A stretch of 64,000 nucleotides of DNA from Lasiosphaeria ovina. Lineage: Eukaryota; Ascomycota; Sordariomycetes; Sordariales; Lasiosphaeriaceae. The translations under genes were made by a program, and so were the position numbers. Below are positions 1 through 9,616 of the stretch, piece after piece. Position 1 is the first letter of the stretch, and each line of letters opens with the position of its first letter. Under the pieces are notes generated by a model. It was not told the origin of the DNA. It ran no database searches and worked only from the letters and a program-made list of their open reading frames with translations. The stretch is from positions 744,001 to 808,000 of the forward strand of contig JAULSN010000009.1 of the NCBI GenBank assembly GCA_033439765.1, written 5' to 3'.

Positions 1-691
1 ATCACCACCGCCGAAATCCTGCTTGCGAATGGCTTTAGGAGTTGGTCGGGATGCGCGCCGTGGTAGAGGTCCGGCTTGGCCGGTGCAATCGTGCCGTCGG
101 TGAGCGGCTCGAGGTGTCCGAACAGCGTGTTCCTCGCCATCGGGTGGTCGTCTAACGTTCTCCGTAGTACTATCACGGCTCAGTCAACGTTAGGGGACAG
201 GGCTGCAGTAATCATCGCTGAATTCGTAGAACCTAAAGATGAGGAAAGAAAGGAACCTATCGCACGCTGGGGAGGTCTTAGTTCCGGGCCAAATACTCGC
301 CTAGATGGCTGAATCGACAGCCTCAACACCATGCTATTTATCCTGTGATGATCACGCCGTGTTGTTTACTTTTGACATAATTACACAGTTGCCCCTGAGC
401 CAGTCAACCTTCGGCTACGAGTCATCATAAGCGGGGTTGTCCTTACTAATTTCTTAGTAAAATGGCTCAGCCACCCAATCCTTCGAGCGAAGCGCCGCCG
501 GAGGCATCAGTTCAGCCGACCCCTTCCTGACTGGTCAGGTGGCTTATTTTTACCACAACGTAACCCGGCCCTTACCTTTCCATCTCGTACAACCACCAAA
601 AACATCGTCGGCGCCGCATTCAATCGATGCATCGGTATAGCTTCATTTCTTCATCGTTTACTTCGTCGCGTAGTGCTAACTAGCGATAGAA
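1..691. other. Stretch without a recognisable gene
   Basis: No reading frame here resembles a known family. A 78-codon frame at 76-312 has no domain, and its start and composition are unremarkable. Bases 300-680 are comparatively AT-rich and contain a short imperfect palindrome around 526-539. The segment may be the 5' region of the ORF starting at 692, or decayed repeat sequence. Confidence 0.5.
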
Positions 692-1186
692 ATGGCCGCC
701 CTTGAAGATTTGAGCGACCTCAGCGACCCCGGCGATGCGACCGATGGAAATGCGCCCCATGCGTATCTCTCTACCCGGGAGCGAAAGACAAGATTCCCGT
801 CTACAAGCGAGGGTCAAACCCCGACAGTGTCGATACTGAAAGGCTCGAGAAGATTGCACAGCAAACCTCAGGCAACGCGCAGCAACCAAACTACGAGTCG
901 CAGTCGACAACGGCAACCGATGGAGGCCGCGGAGCAACCAAGCTACGAGTTCCCGGCTGGCAGGGCAACAAGCAGTTCTCAATACCAAGGCACGCAGCAT
1001 GTTAGCCGGGGCGACACAACATCACGAGCTTCACGTGGCCCTACAGCCTCTACAGTGGCTGAAGGTCGTGTTATAATGCCTACACGAAGTGGAAGGGTCC
1101 GGCAACTGACTGCCCGGGCATTGGAAGGCATGGATCAAAGCTGTCAGTTGCATGTCGTTGTGAGTAGTCTACTTACCTCTGTCTAG
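692..1186 (+). CDS. Hypothetical Ser/Thr/Arg-rich ORF
   Basis: This 164-codon plus-strand frame begins at an ATG in a good fungal context (purine at -3, GCC after the ATG). The product is rich in Ser, Thr, Arg and Gln and looks disordered. An acidic start (LSDLSDPGD) is followed by basic patches such as SRSRQRQ, and I see no signal peptide, membrane segment or known domain. A GTGAGT-like site near 1160 could be a splice donor, so the true C-terminus may differ from the TAG at 1184-1186. A shorter minus-strand frame overlaps the first half, and its Cys/Arg composition looks like an antisense shadow. Function unknown. Confidence 0.35.
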   Translation: MAALEDLSDLSDPGDATDGNAPHAYLSTRERKTRFPSTSEGQTPTVSILKGSRRLHSKPQATRSNQTTSRSRQRQPMEAAEQPSYEFPAGRATSSSQYQGTQHVSRGDTTSRASRGPTASTVAEGRVIMPTRSGRVRQLTARALEGMDQSCQLHVVVSSLLTSV

Positions 1187-1215
1187 TATTCTATAGGCAC
1201 AGCACTTACAAGCGC

Positions 1216-1585
1216 GTGCAGTGGCTCGAGGCGCAGCTGATGAAGCAGCAGCCCTCGACGGCGGCGGCGACGACTGCAACGGCGAGTGCGAGTGCGACCA
1301 CTGGAGCTTCAACAAACGCGGCAAAACCACTACGTCCCTCCGTCCCTGCCGCCGCCGGCCCGCCGCGTTGCGTGAGCGCGTCCATTGGCGTGTTGATGGC
1401 GCTCGGTATCTTCGCCGCGGCCGCGTCCATCGTGAAGGCTGTCGTCGCGGCAGACTTTGGCAAGACCGACGACCCCAACCTCGAGGGCATCTCTGTGGGC
1501 ATGTGGTCGCTGGTCGAGGAGCAGGTCGCCTTCATCGCCGCGTGCATCCCGTGCTGAGGCTTTTGACGATGTCGCCTTCCTGTCA
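1216..1585 (+). pseudogene. PTH11-like rhodopsin-domain membrane protein, C-terminal fragment
   Basis: The frame contains the segment SASIGVLMALGIFAAAASIV followed by an acidic loop and then MWSLVEEQVAFIAACIPC. This is the layout of the last two membrane helices of the fungal rhodopsin/PTH11-like integral membrane family. The hydrophobic helix, the VEEQVAFIAACIP signature and the Cys near the end of that helix fit the family, which includes membrane receptors implicated in sensing surfaces or small ligands. The frame stops right after CIPC, while the +2 frame continues with LRLL, as expected in intact relatives, so a frameshift sits near 1553. The first five helices are absent upstream, and the preceding Ala/Thr-rich run is not typical of the family. 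This is a truncated, frame-broken remnant. Confidence 0.6.
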
Positions 1586-2008
1586 ATGATGCGCGACAAA
1601 GCCGCCAGCGCCGCCCGCATCGCTGCAGCCGAGCTCTTGCGCCAGCTGTCCCTTTTCTCGGCCAGCAGCCAGGCGCGGAACGAAGCCGTCGATGCCGGCG
1701 TCCCGGCTGCCGAGCTGCCGCCCGGGCGGCGATGGGTGTCGGTGCGGAGAAGCACAATTTTTCGACAGTTCATCTCATCTTGCATTCTGATATCAACAAC
1801 CACCACTCTACTAATCTTCCTCGTCGATCTTGACGTCAATATGTCCCCTCCAGACTATGTTCCCACCAGCACGAGCGTGACGAATCTATCCATAGCTGCT
1901 TTTCAGCTCGACGCAAGGTTTACGCAAGCACATAATCTCGTGCGCCGCCGGCTCATCGTCGAGCTCGCCACCAGCGGCGCCGCCAGCGACCGCCACGAGC
2001 TGCGCGTC

Positions 2009-2118
2009 CTGGAGAAGCCACCCACTGCTGAAAAGAAACGGAAGCTCCGACTAGCCTAGGCCCAAGAGCACGAGCACTAGACCCCCGAGGAATGGGTAAA
2101 GATCCTCTGGACCGACCG
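2009..2118 (+). mobile_element. Tc1/mariner-type transposase fragment with RIP-type stops
   Basis: The plus frame reads KKRKLRLA-stop-AQEHEH-stop and then TPEEWVKILWTD. In fungal Tc1/mariner transposases the corresponding stretch is a Trp-containing linker leading to the first catalytic Asp of the DDE domain, with Trp at both stop positions. Both stops are TAG, consistent with TGG to TAG, the change RIP makes by mutating CpA on the other strand. Homology ends just after the WTD motif, so only about 110 bp is recognisable. A 56-codon ORF in another frame (2092-2262) overlaps the 3' part and has no recognised domain. Confidence 0.5.
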
Positions 2119-2679
2119 TTCCAATGGATCCTGGATGTAGTGGAGAAGAAGCCGTCCGAGGGGAGTGGACGCGGCATGTTCCCAACGCGCGTGGCCGAGG
2201 AGATCGTCGCTGTGGTCGAGGGCCGGAGTCGAGAAGCTCAAGTAAGGACGATGCTGAGATAGTTAGTGCACTTCTGACGCTATGTTCCGACACTAGGACG
2301 TGACCGAAGCAACCATCCGTCTCTCGGGCTGATCCTCCTCTGGCTCGCCTCCGCGCCCCACGATCGAGGGTCAAAGAAATTTTCTTACAGTTCTCCTCCA
2401 AAGCACGGATTGGCGGCATCCTTGTGTCTGTCGGAAAGCCGCGCGAGGACTCGCCAGGAAGCGGACGGATACGGCACTCGCGCGTCTCACCGCTGTACCG
2501 GTCCGACCACCCATTTGCGCCGCTGGGCCTGGTCATGGGAGGCCATATCTTGTCACCCAAGAGGCTCTGAGTAATCAAGGGGCGTTTTTCGCAGCCATGG
2601 ACCCTGGCTCCACAGCACCACGCGGCGGCATGTCTGCCTGGCGGCTCCCGATCCCTGGGCGTCGGAGGGTCGGCTTGGG

Positions 2680-2865
2680 TTACTGGCGCCGAGTTGTATC
2701 GGCGAAGGACGGCTTTACGGTCATCATCCTGAACACGAGCTCGCCCATAGCCCAGATGTCCACCTTCTGGTCATAGCGCAGGTCCTGGTCGGCTTCTTGT
2801 GGGCGTTGCTGGCCACAACTTGGCCGGCTTCGAGCTACCAACATCCTGCTTGTGGGCTTGAGCAC
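2680..2865 (-). pseudogene. Protein-kinase catalytic-domain sliver
   Basis: The minus-strand frame contains RYDQKVDIWAMGELVFRMMT followed by VKPSF. This matches kinase subdomain IX, where the conserved D-x-W-(S/A)-x-G motif (here DIWAMG) organises the C-lobe, and the following helix of a Ser/Thr protein kinase. There is no P-loop, no catalytic HRD and no DFG nearby on this strand, so only about 35 residues of the C-lobe survive. The upstream codons (LKPTSRMLVARSRPS) are not kinase-like. Most likely a fragment captured from a cellular kinase gene; it cannot be assigned to a kinase subfamily. Confidence 0.5.
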
Positions 2866-2987
2866 ATGCCACGCTCAGTTGAGTTACGCCGTCGCCGCCA
2901 TCCTGGTCGCATATTTTGTGCTCGCATCTCTTGCACTTGAGCTTGTGTCGCTTTTTGGCATCTCCAAGACCAGCAGACTGTTACTTG

Positions 2988-3304
2988 TCATGGAATCGAG
3001 TTAGAGATTTGGCGCACAAAGTTGCAATCCTGTTTATATATAGGTATTTGGAGGACGTTGATGCTGTTGTGGTCGGCCCCACTGTAGCCCAGGTTGGCGA
3101 TGCCGGGGTGGGAGAAGGGGTAGATTCTCTCTGCGTCCACGCGTTCCTCGAGCGGGCTGTACTACGTTTCATCTCCAGCGGCATGTTTGGTGGCGCGCTG
3201 GAAGCGTTTGCGGAACCTGCGCCAGCCGTCGTTGGTGGGCCACGGGTCGCACGGGTAGCACCACTCGCTCTCCTCTTTCTTCCGGGACCTGAACGCAGTG
3301 TCAG
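2988..3304 (-). pseudogene. Unrecognised gene remnant, terminal exon
   Basis: One minus-strand frame stays open from about 3304 to a TGA at 2988-2990, apart from a single TAG near 3169-3171. The product has protein-like composition: SEWCYPCDPWPTNDGWRRF near the start, then SHPGIANLGYSGADHNSINV. It has balanced hydrophobics and several Trp and Tyr residues, unlike the Arg/Ala-rich shadow frames beside it. A plausible intron lies upstream (GTAAAAGG donor near 3371, CTGAC branch and TTCAG acceptor near 3305). I do not recognise the family. The in-frame TAG follows a Thr codon and could derive from a Trp codon by RIP. Confidence 0.35.
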
Positions 3305-3399
3305 CCTGGTGTCGCCGGGGATGTCATGGGGCTGCTGAGGCAGCACTTGCAGCAAGGGGGAACTCCTTTTACCTGCTAATACCTTAGTATCTTTTGTGA

Positions 3400-3987
3400 A
3401 CTGTATACCGTGCGCGCGCGCGACGAGCACGAGGTCGCCGACGACGGTGGGCGGGCCGCCGAGCGAGAGGGCGCCGTAGTAGCCCGCCCCACAGGCTCCC
3501 TCCCCTGGTCGTCCTGCTCACATATATTTTCCACGTCTGGTCGTCGGCGAGTGCCGCCCCGGCCCTCCCCACCATGTTGAGGAGCTGCTGCTCCTGGAGC
3601 GTCGAGTAACCGCCTCCCGACGGCCCCTTTCCGCCCCCACCACTTGCTGCCGCCGTCGCCGTCGCCGCGGGGCCCTCGCCGCCCGTTCGATGTGCTCGGA
3701 GCGCGCCTTCCAGGCCTCTGTGAGGAACCGCGCGCGTGCTTTTGGTTTCAGCTCGGCTGCGTGTGGCGAGGTCGATGGCCAGCAGCTCGCGCGAGAGGAC
3801 AGGCCAGGTCAGGCTGGGCTGCGCGTCCGTGGCCGGGTTGGACTTGGTGGCGGCACTGACGATGATGCGACAGCCAGGCCGGCGGGTCTGGCAGGTCGAG
3901 GAGGACGGCGCATGTGAGCTCGCGCTCGAGGGACCAGAGGTCGGCACCTGCAAACCGGCAGAGCTTGTTCTGCAGGTAGGCAATCAA
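3400..3987 (-). pseudogene. Unrecognised frame-broken gene remnant
   Basis: All three minus-strand frames carry protein-like stretches in succession. The first is IAYLQNKLCRFAGADLWSLE followed by a hydrophobic helix (LTCAVLLDL). Next, in another frame, come GCRIIVSAATKSN and LSRELLAIDLATRSRAE. A third frame gives KARARFLTEAWKARSEHIER. A return to the second frame gives LLNMVGRAGAALADDQTWKI. This pattern suggests one ancestral coding region broken by small indels. It may be the 5' part of the gene ending at 2988, because a candidate intron joins the two. I recognise no family. The plus-strand frames over the same bases are Arg/Gly/Pro-rich and look like shadows. Confidence 0.3.
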
Positions 3988-4027
3988 TCTATGTCCCGCG
4001 TCAGCAAAAAGAGGGCTCCTTGCAGAG

Positions 4028-4588
4028 TTGACCTGCGAGTTAGGTATGGAAAACTGGATGGATGCTTTTGCTCACCAGCGGAGACACGCGATCCCCGCCA
4101 TCCGCCGCACCTCCGTCCCACTGAGAGCCGACCCACGCCAACGCCGCCACGCCGAAGCTGAGAATGGAGGCCAACATCGCGGGTCTTGGTCTTTTGTTGT
4201 GTACGCCTTTGCAAGCCGCGATACCGTCTCTCTCCAAACCGTGGCGCAAACTAGGTACCTCGGGGTGGAGGCGGTGACGCGCGACGGCTTCGACCTGGTG
4301 GCGTGCGTGCCGGCGCAGGGCAACATGCACTACCTGCGCGCCGGGTATCGCCGTCTGCCGTTGCTGGAGTCTATCCAGCTGGGTCCTGACCTGCACAAGG
4401 TCTCTCTTTTGCAGCGGCCCAACCTCATTGACAACCAAGGCGCCTCTGGCCATGGGAACGAACCACTGGCACGCTCTGACACTCGACACTACAGCATCGC
4501 GTCTGACCATCGATCACCAGGACAGGACTCAAGCAAGCAAGCAAGCAAGCTTTCTGCTAGGCGGGACTTGTTAGCAGTCGGGGACTGA
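4028..4588 (+). CDS. Hypothetical ORF
   Basis: A 186-codon plus frame. Its central part, GVEAVTRDGFDLVACVPAQG and the following YLRAGYRRLPLLESIQLGP, has normal amino-acid balance. The start is His/Arg-rich and the tail is Ser/Lys-rich with short AAGC repeats near 4530. No domain is recognised, and two minus-strand frames of similar length cover the same bases, so strand assignment is uncertain. Only the middle 50 codons are likely to be real coding sequence. Confidence 0.22.
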   Translation: MTCELGMENWMDAFAHQRRHAIPAIRRTSVPLRADPRQRRHAEAENGGQHRGSWSFVVYAFASRDTVSLQTVAQTRYLGVEAVTRDGFDLVACVPAQGNMHYLRAGYRRLPLLESIQLGPDLHKVSLLQRPNLIDNQGASGHGNEPLARSDTRHYSIASDHRSPGQDSSKQASKLSARRDLLAVGD

Positions 4589-5461
4589 CCTTAGGTGGGG
4601 CTCCTGAACCTGAAATACAGTGGAATACGGTAATATACCCATGCCTTCTACCCCGCAGCACAGCAAGCGTCCCAAGCTCCAAGCACTGCAGCAAGCCCGC
4701 AAGCACTTTGTAGGCAAATCGCCATTTGTTAGCCCGCGCGCTCCCGAAGACGAAGAGGTGTAATTGCTTGTGGGATAGAGACTGAGAGAGAGAGAGACAG
4801 GACGGGCTGGAACTGAAAATTGTTGGCCTTTGAACGGCCACCCACTGTTTCGTGTTGGCCGGTAGCTGAACCGCCTAGTCTAGGCCGAATACGGAAATCG
4901 CCAACAAAGGAACAGCGCAAGCTGAAGCGCCATTACGGGCCACTAGTGACCTGCGCGGCCGTGGCAGAAACACCTAGGCGGCTGTTTGAGGGATGAGGGG
5001 GGAAAGGGAGAGGAAGAGAAGAATAAAGAAGGCGTCGTAACATAAGGTGGTATCCAGCCGAGACAACCGACTCTGTCTGCTGCGAGTCTAAGTATTTAGA
5101 TACTGCCGCGCAGCCGCAAAAAGCAAGGCAAGTAACTACCCACCTGGTGTCGGTTCCAGTTTGGAAACGGAATGATGTGTTGTGTTGGTTGCTAACTGAG
5201 GGTCCACACAAACAAGCAGGTCCAAGATATTAAATACTCGCTTCCCCTCCCTTAGTTATAAGCCGGCCTGCAGTTCTTTATTACATGTTGGCCCTGTTTA
5301 CGTAAGAGAATTTAAGGATGAGGCTAGGCGGCTGCGCAAAAACCTCGCAATTACCTACGCCTGATGGCGTTCCTTGCTCAATATCTAGGAAGCTGAACAC
5401 GTTCTGTCTCTGGGATTGCTTTATTTTGCTCCCTGATGGCGTCCGCGAATGTTGAGTGATC
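4589..5461. other. Intergenic stretch without recognisable genes
   Basis: Short frames exist on the minus strand (4557-4841, 4729-4920, 4933-5211) but none has a recognised domain. A GA-rich run (GAGA repeats, 4778-4800) and a purine-rich segment at 4995-5030 are the only visible structures. Coding potential appears low. Confidence 0.5.
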
Positions 5462-5689
5462 TGTCAGATTTAATGTATCTCCATTCTTGTCTTCTATCTA
5501 AGTACGCTGGGTAGTCCAGTCTTTATAGAGCTACGCAGTAGGAAACTGACCTTGGCCGCAACTTAGGCCGCGTCTTACTCCTTGTTTGAGACCTTCTTCC
5601 TAAACGCACTAGCCGAGCTATCTGGCCCAGCCTGCTTCAACCTGTTTGACTGTAGTTTGGGGCCTGTAACTGCCCCTTTCTATCTGACA
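5462..5689 (-). mobile_element. Solo LTR of the copia-1 family
   Basis: These 228 bp match, with few differences, the two 230-bp LTRs that bound the complete copia element at 22450-27666. The copy begins TGTCAG and ends CTGACA, as those LTRs do. It is flanked by a perfect 5-bp direct repeat TGATC (5457-5461 and 5690-5694), so it is an insertion that later lost its interior by LTR-LTR recombination. No internal sequence remains. Strand is given to match the complete element, whose LTR is written here in the same plus-strand orientation. Confidence 0.92.
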
Positions 5690-5852
5690 TGATCCCAGAT
5701 GTACGAACAACGGATAATGAGAGGAGACGCAGTCTGATACAAAATCTCAGTCAAATCAGCCTAGATGGTCATGTAGTAAAGTAGAATGAGAGATACAGTT
5801 GGCAAAGAAGCACCATTGTGTCATGGTCGTTCAGGGACTCCAGGGGAAGGCG

Positions 5853-5871
5853 TCACGTGAGGGTCACGTGA
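5853..5871. promoter_or_regulatory. Tandem palindromic E-box pair
   Basis: Two copies of the 8-bp palindrome TCACGTGA lie at 5853-5860 and 5864-5871, separated by GGG. Their centres are 11 bp apart, about one helical turn. CACGTG E-boxes with flanking T and A are bound by fungal bHLH factors of the Cbf1/Tye7/SREBP type. The site is in the gap between the solo LTR and the 3' end of the F-box gene, so its target is unclear. The exact duplication makes chance less likely, but no function is demonstrated. Confidence 0.4.
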
Positions 5872-6140
5872 TCCGTGTTGATACCCGCTGAAGGGGTAGG
5901 GGGAGGACCACCAAGGTACAGGGACGCACGGGCTCGTAGAGACTTCGTTGAGGGCTAGAGATTAGTGCTGCACACAATAACCACCTAACCTTTGTTGCCT
6001 CTGCCACTCTCGACGCTCTTATCCCAAAGACCCTTACACATCCCTTACACATTGCTCTTTCTTTGGGGCAAAAGCAGCCATCCATCAAAGGACTTTCCCA
6101 ATTGCTCCTATAATTGTGTAAACCGTTTCGAAGCATTCTT

Positions 6141-7568
6141 CTAGAAGACATATCGATACCGACTTCCAGAACGGTGCCGATAGTAGTTCCCACAAGACCT
6201 ATCGGCGCACCACAGTACATGACGACTTTCTTCATCTCCAGGTCCTAGATTGTAAGATTCTGGGTCTAGTGCCTCATAGCAATCTGCCGTTGGCCTGTTG
6301 GGATTTGCAACGTCGAAACCGACTACAAATGTACGGCGGTATTGCACCTGGAGCCCCCCACAATAGCATGGTCCAATCATTCCATGGGATTCAACGAATG
6401 AATGTCCGGCACGACCCCAACCTCTATATGAAAAGATACAGGTGGTATGCCTAAATTGAGATGGCGCCGAGGATCCAAGACTGAGAGATACGTCCGAACG
6501 ACAGGTTTCTTCTCCCTGGCGAATTGGAGACAGCTGCCAATCGAGTTTGTCAGAGCCGACGTATCGTATGCAAGAACAATAATTGGGATCAACGTATCCC
6601 GTGATGGCGGATCGACCGGCCTTTAGATCGGAGACAAGAAATTGGCCAGCATCCTGGTAAGTTTCTTGAAGGTCTCTGCGCAAATCGTTGGCTGTGTACG
6701 CTCCTGATCTTATCGGCCGAGCGGGCAGGTGGGCGCCCCAGGAGAGGTATAAGTGTAAAAGATTCTTTGGCATCTTCGTAATGCTCAATCCGACCTCGTA
6801 GAGAGTATGGCGTTGCAGCTTACACGGGAAGCTCTGGTGATGAGCCGAGCAGATTGGTATCGGCGGGGAGACGACGGTTTTGTATCTACCCTTGTCCATA
6901 AAGTCATACTGGTCCGCCCAGCTTCTAATATTGCTCCAGCGGATGACGACATGTCGGCAGACACGAATGTAGCCTTCGTGCGCGATACAGACCCGGTTGC
7001 TACTACTACTAGCTAGCTCGCCGGCGCAACCGAGTCTTTGCGAAGCCGAGAATAACGCTCTAGGATGATTCTGCTTACAACCGGCGCAGTAAACTTGCTC
7101 GGCCATTAAGGCCCGGTACTTTTCGTGCTTCAATCCTAGCTGACGTACGTGGCGGCACTGGGAACAATATCGATCTCTGAGGAGGAGCGAGGAGAGCTCC
7201 GCTTCTGGGTCGTTTATGAAATTGGCGATTGGAGTTGGCCAAGGAACGTCTCTAAGGGTAGGTGGCAAGGGTTCGATACGTTGCGATCTGAACTCGTGGG
7301 CGCCAAAAAGTCGCATGAAAACGCGCGAGCTTCTTCGTAGACACTGTAGGCCTACCCAATCGACGCGGCCCATGATATCTAGTAGTAGCTCGTCCGGCAG
7401 TCGACATAGCGGGCTTGATGTCAGATTGTAGTAAGAAGCAGCCACCAAGGGATCAAATCCTTGGGCGATCAGACTAGCTTCGGGTAAGATAAGGTCGGCG
7501 ATAGGGCTGCCTCTTGGCGGCTGCCAGTCGAGTTTTGTGACCTGGATAGAGCTACCTCCGGGCGCCAT
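6141..7568 (-). CDS. F-box domain protein with C-terminal Cys clusters
   Basis: This is the cleanest gene in the window: an uninterrupted 475-codon minus-strand frame from the ATG at 7568. Upstream in-frame codons lack an ATG. Residues about 55-88 form an F-box (CRLPDELLLDIMGRVDWVGL and the next helix), the motif that binds Skp1 in SCF ubiquitin ligases. Further on, CSQC (135-138), CAGC (161-164), Cys181, Cys194 and Cys204 may form a zinc-binding module, and more Cys pairs occur near the C-terminus (CSC, CYC). This architecture is common in large fungal F-box families of unknown substrate. There is no signal peptide or membrane segment. The predicted role is substrate recruitment for ubiquitination in nucleus or cytosol. 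Composition shows no RIP damage, unlike its neighbours. Confidence 0.8.
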   Translation of the reverse strand: MAPGGSSIQVTKLDWQPPRGSPIADLILPEASLIAQGFDPLVAASYYNLTSSPLCRLPDELLLDIMGRVDWVGLQCLRRSSRVFMRLFGAHEFRSQRIEPLPPTLRDVPWPTPIANFINDPEAELSSLLLRDRYCSQCRHVRQLGLKHEKYRALMAEQVYCAGCKQNHPRALFSASQRLGCAGELASSSSNRVCIAHEGYIRVCRHVVIRWSNIRSWADQYDFMDKGRYKTVVSPPIPICSAHHQSFPCKLQRHTLYEVGLSITKMPKNLLHLYLSWGAHLPARPIRSGAYTANDLRRDLQETYQDAGQFLVSDLKAGRSAITGYVDPNYCSCIRYVGSDKLDWQLSPIRQGEETCRSDVSLSLGSSAPSQFRHTTCIFSYRGWGRAGHSFVESHGMIGPCYCGGLQVQYRRTFVVGFDVANPNRPTADCYEALDPESYNLGPGDEESRHVLWCADRSCGNYYRHRSGSRYRYVF

Positions 7569-8260
7569 CTGTCGTGTCGGGTCCAAGGCCTGTAGAGTTC
7601 CCCCTGAATTAGCCAAATTTGATACCAATTATTGACAATCATTGCACGAGCGTATGTGACCACATACTAATGAAGAGTGGTGATGGCGCCACCAACGTAG
7701 GCGCTTTATCAAGTTCTGCACCCAAGGCACACCATATGCTCAGGAGGGAATGGATGGGAGAGAGAAGGACAATCAAAGCGACGGCGTACCAACCTTTTAT
7801 TAAATATACGTTCTTTATCATCACATGTTGCGTCACAGGCACAATTTTTATCTTTTTTCGGGAAATTAAATATTTGAGTCTTCCACTCTTTTGGATTTCG
7901 GCATAGCACGAATGAAATGCGGATGGGCTCGTGGGTCCCGTGGCAGAAGCTTTTCGGCGTACTCCGTAAGTTTCACTCTGGGATCTGTCGGCAACGCCGA
8001 TATTTGGGGCTCGGCGCCGTTGAGACTTTTTGGGACTGAAGCCTTGCAATGACCTAAATGTGAAAACCTGAATGGATTTTTATTGCGTTGAGAAGATACT
8101 GGGTTTGGTATGTGCTGTGATTGTCATTCCATATTACCTTTATTGTTTCAGTAGACAAATCCCTCGGCCAGCGCTACCCGCACGTGAATCCTGCACGGGC
8201 TGCACAGGCATGTTCCACAACGGATTTTGGTGAGCAAGAGTTTCGTGTGTGATCAGAGGA

Positions 8261-8308
8261 CGTCGGACGTGAGAAAACTTTGGACGTCGGATGTGAGGAA
8301 ACTTTGGA
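8261..8308. repeat. Two-copy 24-bp tandem repeat
   Basis: Units at 8261-8284 and 8285-8308 begin CGTCGGAYGTGAGRAAAC and end TTTGGA, with two transition differences between them. It lies in non-coding sequence between the F-box gene and the next ORF. Confidence 0.8.
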
Positions 8309-8910
8309 CGAGGACCGGAAACGGGACCGAGGCCCAAGATTAGGACCCTTGTAAGGGGGTGTGGTCCCGAAAAGTGGACCTTTGTAGGCAGCTCGTCGAA
8401 GTACAGGATCGGTGCATAAGTCGCACGTGTGCCGGCACGTGTGTTGAACTCGGAAAGAATCGTCGTTGAAGGTCAAAATGCCGTAAATCGTCGATTTCCG
8501 TAGTCAAAGGTAAAAGTGGTCCCTATCAACAAGCGGCCCTGTCAAAGTGTAAAAAAGCGTAAGTATGCTGCAAGTATATAAAGACTAGTGATATATTTTT
8601 ATGGTGTTGAGGGCAAAATGTAGGGTAAAAGCAGCTATTGTGTCAAAAGTAAACAAGGCCTCCATGATAATTTTCTTGGTGTTGAGTACAGTGCAGGTAA
8701 AAAGTGATATTTTTGGCTATGATCCCTTGGAGTCCATTTCGACACGGACGAAAACTGGCCAATCCCCGGGCGAGAAACTTTCGGCACCTTCACGGTAAAG
8801 TAGAAGAGACAGCCTCTCTACGCCACACTCCGGCTCGCAAGCTCTCCTCCGGTGGCTCCGTTCAGCTGAGAAAGTGGTAAATTACTGCGCGGCAGAATCT
8901 TGGATGTACT

Positions 8911-8934
8911 GGCGGGCGGGCGGGCGGGCATGCA
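8911..8934. repeat. GGC-rich tract with G-quadruplex potential
   Basis: Four consecutive GGGC units (GGCGGGCGGGCGGGCGGGC) are followed by GGCAGGG. Four or more closely spaced G3 runs on the plus strand satisfy the simple G-quadruplex pattern. The context is intergenic, so a role is unproven. Confidence 0.5.
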
Positions 8935-9109
8935 GGCAGGGATAGGGTTATGTGTGGTGGATTACAATGTCTGGGGACGTTTTGACAGTTGCAGGAGATT
9001 CGCTCTTGTCAAAACGTTCACCAAGATTTCTAAATGCGAAAGGCTTGTCGATCGGGAGCTTATCGATCTAGCAAAAGCCTAGGTCGAGTCCACCAAGCCC
9101 GGCAAGATC

Positions 9110-9616
9110 ATGGAGAGCACCGCGCTTGGGGCTGCTCTGTGGGCACATCGTACTGGCGGCTCCGGCCCCGTCCTCGTCGACATGCGCATGCCCGGGCTCG
9201 TCGACAACAGCCTCGTCATCCTCGGTGCCTCGCAGGCCTTGTGGCTTGTGCAAAGGTTGATGCCTGGGTTGCTTTGTGGATTCTCAGCCATGTTCCCGAA
9301 TTGGCCAGCTCTGGCGGCCACATTCTCCCGGAAGGAAGAGAACGCCGAAAATGATACCGCTGGGAAGCGCAATGGTGCCCTTGCGGAGCCTGAAGAAGAC
9401 GGAGATGCCGCCGGATGGGATCTCGGTGACGATGTTGTGCCCGAGGTCGAGGAAGGGTTCGTCAATGTCGAGAGCATAGCTGAGGCATCGAACCCTTTGC
9501 CATGGAGAAAGCCAGAGCGCTGGGCGAGCCTACTTGACAAGGCATTCGTGAGCAAGATGCTGCTCAATGTGCATAGTTCAAGTCCAGCGGAACTAGTCGT
9601 TACTTACCTAGATTAA
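9110..9616 (+). CDS. Hypothetical ORF with hydrophobic N-terminal half
   Basis: A 168-codon plus frame. Residues about 20-70 include GLVDNSLVILGASQALWLVQ and LLCGFSAMFPNWPALAA, which could be membrane-associated. The second half is acidic (EEDGDAAGWDLGDDVVPEVE). The sequence before the ATG also reads open for some codons. No family is recognised with confidence. A weak resemblance of the first residues (ESTALGAALWA) to the C-terminal end of glycerol-kinase-like enzymes is not supported further on. An antisense frame of 162 codons covers the same bases but is Ser/Pro/Arg-rich. Confidence 0.35.
   Translation: MESTALGAALWAHRTGGSGPVLVDMRMPGLVDNSLVILGASQALWLVQRLMPGLLCGFSAMFPNWPALAATFSRKEENAENDTAGKRNGALAEPEEDGDAAGWDLGDDVVPEVEEGFVNVESIAEASNPLPWRKPERWASLLDKAFVSKMLLNVHSSSPAELVVTYLD

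Larger units (their letters stand above)
7569..9033. other. Intergenic region with small repeats
   Basis: No convincing gene is present; the frames at 7619-8049 and 8174-8476 lack domains and overlap on both strands. An AT-rich stretch lies at 7795-7890. A 24-bp tandem duplication is at 8261-8308, and a G-rich tract at 8911-8934. Bases 8480-8720 are AT-rich and look decayed. Confidence 0.45.

Noticed and set aside
1206..1839. Long Arg/Ala/Ser-rich minus-strand frames opposite the PTH11-like fragment
   Set aside because: Composition is that of an antisense shadow of GC-rich coding sequence; no domain, and the plus strand has a recognisable family.
6269..7431. Small plus-strand frames opposite the F-box gene
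   Set aside because: They are short, overlap a clear intact gene and carry no domain.
9050..9200. Glycerol-kinase-type C-terminus (ESTALGAALWA)
   Set aside because: Only about ten residues look alike and the downstream sequence does not follow the family.
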